Positions 4,157 to 7,303 of a stretch of 7,303 nucleotides of DNA are shown here, piece after piece. A model generated the notes under the pieces. That model was not told the DNA's origin. It ran no database searches and saw nothing but the letters and a program-made list of their open reading frames with translations. The first letter of the stretch is position 1. The number at the start of each line of letters is the position of its first letter. The position numbers and the translations under genes are program-made. This DNA is from an uncultured Eubacteriales bacterium. GTDB taxonomy: Bacteria; Bacillota; Clostridia; Christensenellales; CAG-138. The stretch lies in assembly GCA_902768995.1 (NCBI GenBank), contig CACXNN010000140.1, positions 1 to 7,303 of the forward strand, read 5' to 3'.

Positions 4157-6289
4157 ATGGACAGCTTAGCGGGATTGAACGAGGCCCAACGCCGGGCGGT
4201 GGAGGCCACCGAAGGCTATATCCGGGTGGTGGCGGGGGCCGGCACCGGCAAGACCCGGACCCTGACCAGGCGCTATGGGTATCTCGTCGAGGCCGGGGGC
4301 GTGAGCCCGGGCCACATTTTGGCCGTCACCTTCACCAACAAGGCCGCCAACGAGATGAAGCAGCGGGTCCGGCACATGGTGGGGGACGGGGACACGGGCT
4401 ACATCTGCACCTTCCACGCCCTGGGGCTCATGATTTTGAAGGAGGACCTGCACACCCTGGGCTGGCCCCAGAACTTCCTGGTGCTGGACGAGGAGGACAA
4501 GAACTCCCTCCTTCGGACCGTGTTCGAGGACATGGGCATGACCCTGAAGGAGATGAGCCTCCACAAGGCCGCGGACCTGACGGACGACATGAAGTGGGAC
4601 CTTGCCTACGTGCCCCTTTTGACCGGCGAATCCGACGGCCCCATTCTCGATCTCATCGACCGGGAGCAGAACCGCCGGCGGCAGATGTTCTACCGGTACC
4701 TCTACGAGCAGCGGAAGATCTACGCCCTGGACTTCGAGGATCTGGTGGACATGGCGGTGGCCCTGCTGCGGCAGAACCAGGAGGTCCGGGAGAAGTGGGC
4801 GAGGCGCTTTGAATACGTGATGGTGGACGAGTTCCAGGACATCGACGGCAAGCAGTACGAGCTCGCCGACATGCTTTCCAGCTGCCATAAAAACCTGTTC
4901 GTGGTGGGGGACCCGGACCAGACCATCTACACCTGGCGAGGGGCGGACGTCCACTACATTTTGGATTTCCCCAACAAGTACCCGGGGGCCCAAACCGTGG
5001 TCCTCACGGAGAACTACCGGAGCACCCCCGAGATCTTGGCCGCCTCCAACGCCCTCATCGCCAAGAACCGCCAGCGGGTGGAGCGAGACCTGCGGGCCGT
5101 GAACCCCTCGGGCCCCGTGCCCCCCTACTACCACGCCAAGGACGTGGGGGCGGAATCGAAGTTCATCGTCTCCCGGCTCCAGGAGCTGAAGGCGGCGGGG
5201 AACGACTGGCGGGACATGGCCATCCTCTATCGGGCCCACTACGTGTCCCGGAGTTTGGAGGACGCCCTCCTCCACGCCAAGATCCCCTACGCCGTCTACG
5301 GGGGCATGGAGTTCTACGGCCGCAAGGAGATCAAGGACGCCATCTGCTACCTCAGGATGCTGGCTCTCGGCGACGATCTCGCCTTTAGTCGGGTGGTGAA
5401 CGAGCCTCGCCGGGGGGTGGGCAAGAAGCGGATGGCCTTTTTGCGGGCCTACGCCCAGGAGAAGGGCTGCAGCCTGTACGGGGCGCTCCTCGACAATCTG
5501 GACCACCCCATGATCCAGTCCTCCGACGCCGCTTCCTTCGTGACCCTGCTTCGGGCCTACGAAAACCACGAGGGCATGAAGATGAGCGAGCTCCTCAGCC
5601 ACCTGCTCACCGAAAGCGGGTACATGAAGATGCTCAAGCAGCTGGGGGACGGGGACAGGCTCGACAACATCGCGGAGCTGCTGCAAAGCTTGGAGGAATA
5701 TGAAACCAGCGCGGGCGAAGATTGCACCCTGGAGGATTTCCTCTCGGAGGTGGCCCTCTTCACGGACCGGGACCGGGAGGATCGGAAGGACTCCGTGAAG
5801 CTCATGACCGTCCACAACGCCAAGGGGCTGGAATTCCCCCACGTGATCGTAGCGAGCCTCAACGAGGGCGTCTTCCCCAGCCGCAAGACCGACACCGCAG
5901 AGCGCATGGAGGAGGAGCGCCGCCTCTGCTATGTGGCCTGCACCCGGGCGGAAAAGACCCTGACCCTCACCGAAGCCGCCGGGGTCTCCCACGAGGGCAC
6001 GGCCCGGTACCCCTCCCGGTTCCTGTTCGAGATGGGGAAGGAGCACCTCAACTATCTCGTGGAGCTGGACCCGGCCTGGGAGGGGGAGGCCCGGCGCTAC
6101 ATCCGATCCACCCAGCGGCGCATGGCCCCGCCCAGCGATCCCCTCAGTCCCGGCGTCCGGGTGGAGCACGCCCTGTTCGGCAAGGGCACCGTTTTGGAGG
6201 TCCAAAAGGACCAGCAGTGCATCGTCATCCGATTCGATTCCGGCCGGGAGCGGACCATCCGCTTCGACGGCCCCATCCGCATACTATAG
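4157..6289 (+). CDS. UvrD/PcrA-family ATP-dependent 3'-5' DNA helicase (710 aa)
   Basis: Superfamily 1A helicase that would unwind DNA 3' to 5' in repair, restart or removal of bound proteins. All motifs are present in order: Q motif L-N-E-A-Q-R-R-A-V (7-15); Walker A G-A-G-T-G-K-T (27-33, Lys32); Ia T-F-T-N-K-A-A-N-E-M (58-67); motif II V-D-E-F-Q-D-I-D (223-230, usual form VDEYQDTN); III V-V-G-D-P-D-Q-T-I-Y-T-W-R-G-A (249-263); IV E-N-Y-R-S-T (285-290); V T-V-H-N-A-K-G-L-E-F (551-560); VI Y-V-A-C-T-R-A (592-598). The C-terminus (about 665-710, H-A-L-F-G-K-G-T-V-L) is the PcrA/UvrD-type RNA-polymerase-interacting tail fold. AGGAAAGGG lies shortly before ATG 4157. Length is close to PcrA (about 720-740 aa), but the 1B region and motif II/III wording suggest a Clostridia-specific UvrD subfamily that often coexists with true PcrA, so I withhold a symbol. 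It shares an operon with the WYL regulator downstream. Confidence 0.93.
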   Translation: MDSLAGLNEAQRRAVEATEGYIRVVAGAGTGKTRTLTRRYGYLVEAGGVSPGHILAVTFTNKAANEMKQRVRHMVGDGDTGYICTFHALGLMILKEDLHTLGWPQNFLVLDEEDKNSLLRTVFEDMGMTLKEMSLHKAADLTDDMKWDLAYVPLLTGESDGPILDLIDREQNRRRQMFYRYLYEQRKIYALDFEDLVDMAVALLRQNQEVREKWARRFEYVMVDEFQDIDGKQYELADMLSSCHKNLFVVGDPDQTIYTWRGADVHYILDFPNKYPGAQTVVLTENYRSTPEILAASNALIAKNRQRVERDLRAVNPSGPVPPYYHAKDVGAESKFIVSRLQELKAAGNDWRDMAILYRAHYVSRSLEDALLHAKIPYAVYGGMEFYGRKEIKDAICYLRMLALGDDLAFSRVVNEPRRGVGKKRMAFLRAYAQEKGCSLYGALLDNLDHPMIQSSDAASFVTLLRAYENHEGMKMSELLSHLLTESGYMKMLKQLGDGDRLDNIAELLQSLEEYETSAGEDCTLEDFLSEVALFTDRDREDRKDSVKLMTVHNAKGLEFPHVIVASLNEGVFPSRKTDTAERMEEERRLCYVACTRAEKTLTLTEAAGVSHEGTARYPSRFLFEMGKEHLNYLVELDPAWEGEARRYIRSTQRRMAPPSDPLSPGVRVEHALFGKGTVLEVQKDQQCIVIRFDSGRERTIRFDGPIRIL

Positions 6290-6294
6290 GAGGG
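6288..6294 (+). promoter_or_regulatory. Ribosome binding site of the WYL gene overlapping the helicase stop
   Basis: AGGAGGG begins at the second base of the helicase TAG (6287-6289) and lies seven bases before ATG 6302. This near-perfect site inside the end of the preceding gene points to co-transcription and ready re-initiation. Confidence 0.8.
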
Positions 6295-6301
6295 AAAGGA
6301 T

Positions 6302-7285
6302 ATGCCCAGAACCATCCACCAGAAGGCCAAGGTCCTGTACGTCATGCGCATGCTCCTGCAGGAGAGCGACGAGGACCATCCCCTGTCCACGGAGGACATC
6401 ATCAGCAAGCTCAACGAGGCCGGGATCAGGGCCGAGCGCAAGAGCATCTACAGCGACATCGAGACCCTGCGGGACTTCGGGCTGGATGTTCACGGCAGCC
6501 GGGGCCGGTCCGCGGGCTACTACGTGGGCGAGCGGGACTTCGAGCTGCCGGAGATCAAGCTCCTCATCGACAGCGTCCAGTCCAGCAAGTTCATCACGGA
6601 GCGCAAGACCATGCAGCTGATCCGAAAGCTGGCCGGGCTCATGAGCGTCCACGAGGCCGCCCTCATGAAGCGGCAGCTGTACGTGAAGAACCGGATCAAG
6701 AGCATGAACGAGTCCATCTACTACAACGTGGACGCCATCCACCAGGCCATCGCCGAGGATAGGCAGATCGAGTTTCGGTACTGCACCTATACCCTCACCA
6801 AGGAGAAGAAGTTCCGCCGCAACGGCCGCCCCTACCGGGTGAGCCCCCTGGCCCTCTCCTGGGCGGAGGAGAACTACTACCTGATCGCCTATGAGGCCGA
6901 GGCCGGGAAGATCAAGCACTTTCGGGTGGACAAGATGGACGGCATCAAGGTCACGGAGATGTTCCGCCAGGGGAAGGACCTGCTGCCCGAGAAGGAGATG
7001 GGGGAGTACACCCGGAAGAACTTCTCCATGTTCGGCGGGGAGGAGCAGACCGTCACCCTCCGCTTCTCCAACCGGATGATCGGCGTGGTCATCGACACCT
7101 TCGGCAAGGACGTGGCCGTCACCTCCGTGGATGAGGACCACTTCCAGATCCGCACCACCGTGGCCGTGAGCCCCCAGTTCTTCGGGTGGCTCTTCGGCCT
7201 CGATGGGGAGGCCGCCATCACCGCCCCCCGGGAGGTCATGGACGCGTTCCAGGCCCAGCTCCAGCGGGTCAAAGCGGGCTGCTGA
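6302..7285 (+). CDS. WYL-domain transcriptional regulator, HTH-WYL-WCX architecture (327 aa)
   Basis: DNA-binding regulator of the WYL family. An N-terminal winged helix spans about residues 6-75: L-S-T-E-D-I-I-S-K-L-N-E-A-G at 28-41, the recognition part E-R-K-S-I-Y-S-D-I-E-T-L at 45-56, and the wing at G-S-R-G-R-S-A-G-Y-Y. A helical linker with Y-V-K-N-R-I-K follows at 127-133. The WYL domain (about 143-212) contains V-S-P-L-A-L-S-W-A-E-E-N-Y-Y-L-I-A-Y, with the WYL triad as Y-Y-L (192-194), and H-F-R-V-D-K-M, which supplies the conserved Arg208. A C-terminal WCX-like region follows (V-T-L-R-F to the end). Family members sense ligands, and some bind single-stranded DNA or nucleotides and control repair or defence genes; the ligand here is unknown. 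The gene follows the helicase by 12 bases with an overlapping AGGAGG, so it is co-expressed with it. Family assignment is firm, target genes unknown. Confidence 0.93.
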   Translation: MPRTIHQKAKVLYVMRMLLQESDEDHPLSTEDIISKLNEAGIRAERKSIYSDIETLRDFGLDVHGSRGRSAGYYVGERDFELPEIKLLIDSVQSSKFITERKTMQLIRKLAGLMSVHEAALMKRQLYVKNRIKSMNESIYYNVDAIHQAIAEDRQIEFRYCTYTLTKEKKFRRNGRPYRVSPLALSWAEENYYLIAYEAEAGKIKHFRVDKMDGIKVTEMFRQGKDLLPEKEMGEYTRKNFSMFGGEEQTVTLRFSNRMIGVVIDTFGKDVAVTSVDEDHFQIRTTVAVSPQFFGWLFGLDGEAAITAPREVMDAFQAQLQRVKAGC

Positions 7286-7303
7286 CGACAGAAAGGAGAG
7301 ATC
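7286..7303 (+). promoter_or_regulatory. Ribosome binding site of a gene beyond the window
   Basis: After the WYL stop (7283-7285) the last bases contain GAAAGGAG (7291-7298), a good Shine-Dalgarno sequence with no terminator-like hairpin before it. A start codon would be expected within about ten bases of the window edge, on the same strand, so the helicase-WYL operon probably continues. Confidence 0.6.

Noticed and set aside
4166..6205. Very long open frame (679 codons) on the minus strand opposite the helicase
   Set aside because: It mirrors the helicase codon pattern in G+C-rich DNA, where antisense stops are rare. Its translation is rich in Val, Leu, Gly, His and Pro without any domain, while the plus strand carries every helicase motif.
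1..7303. CRISPR array, tRNA, rRNA, insertion sequence or attachment site
   Set aside because: Reading both strands I found no spaced direct repeats, no tRNA-like cloverleaf, no transposase motifs and no terminal inverted repeats. The only notable repeats are the 29-bp duplication, the terminator hairpin and the paired operators.

Overview
The window looks like chromosomal DNA from a G+C-rich (roughly 60-65 % by eye) anaerobic Firmicute, most plausibly a Clostridia/Oscillospiraceae-type gut bacterium. The basis is the strong AGGAGG-type ribosome binding sites, the short iscR-iscS-iscU set in place of a full proteobacterial isc operon, the DltC-like carrier protein next to an MBOAT acyltransferase, and the strong preference for G or C at third codon positions. 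This taxonomic call is inferred from gene content and style, not from a database match.

Layout. (1) 1-1837, + strand: the end of a cell-surface acylation operon. It holds the last codons of an unseen upstream gene, a 77-residue acyl-carrier-like protein, and a membrane-bound O-acyltransferase (MBOAT; DltB/AlgI type). The genes are joined by ATGA stop/start overlaps. As written the MBOAT gene is broken twice: by a perfect 29-bp tandem duplication near 815-872 and by a one-base shift near 1699-1717. Undoing both gives an intact 516-residue protein. (2) 1851-1880: a perfect 13-bp-arm hairpin with an A tract on one side and a T tract on the other, a terminator shared by the convergent operons. 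(3) 1897-4007, - strand: an iron-sulfur cluster assembly operon in the order iscR (Rrf2-type regulator with three cysteines), iscS (cysteine desulfurase), iscU (scaffold). Two promoters are visible, one before iscR and one before iscS. Each is overlapped by a copy of the same AACCT-N11-AGGTT element, probably the IscR operator. (4) 4157-7285, + strand, divergent from iscR: a UvrD/PcrA-family 3'-5' DNA helicase, followed 12 bases after its stop by a WYL-domain transcriptional regulator whose ribosome binding site overlaps the helicase stop codon. A further ribosome binding site at the right edge announces another gene in the same direction.

How the genes work together. In the Isc block, IscS takes sulfur from cysteine, IscU builds the cluster, and IscR probably reads cluster status and represses both promoters. 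In the left block, an activating enzyme (probably upstream) would load the carrier protein and the MBOAT would move the acyl group across the membrane to a surface polymer; the two lesions imply this step is lost, switching, or misassembled. The helicase and WYL regulator look like one transcription unit, possibly linked to DNA repair or damage sensing. I see no CRISPR array, tRNA, rRNA, insertion sequence or clear new defence system. The points most worth checking are the doubly shifted acyltransferase and the duplicated operators.
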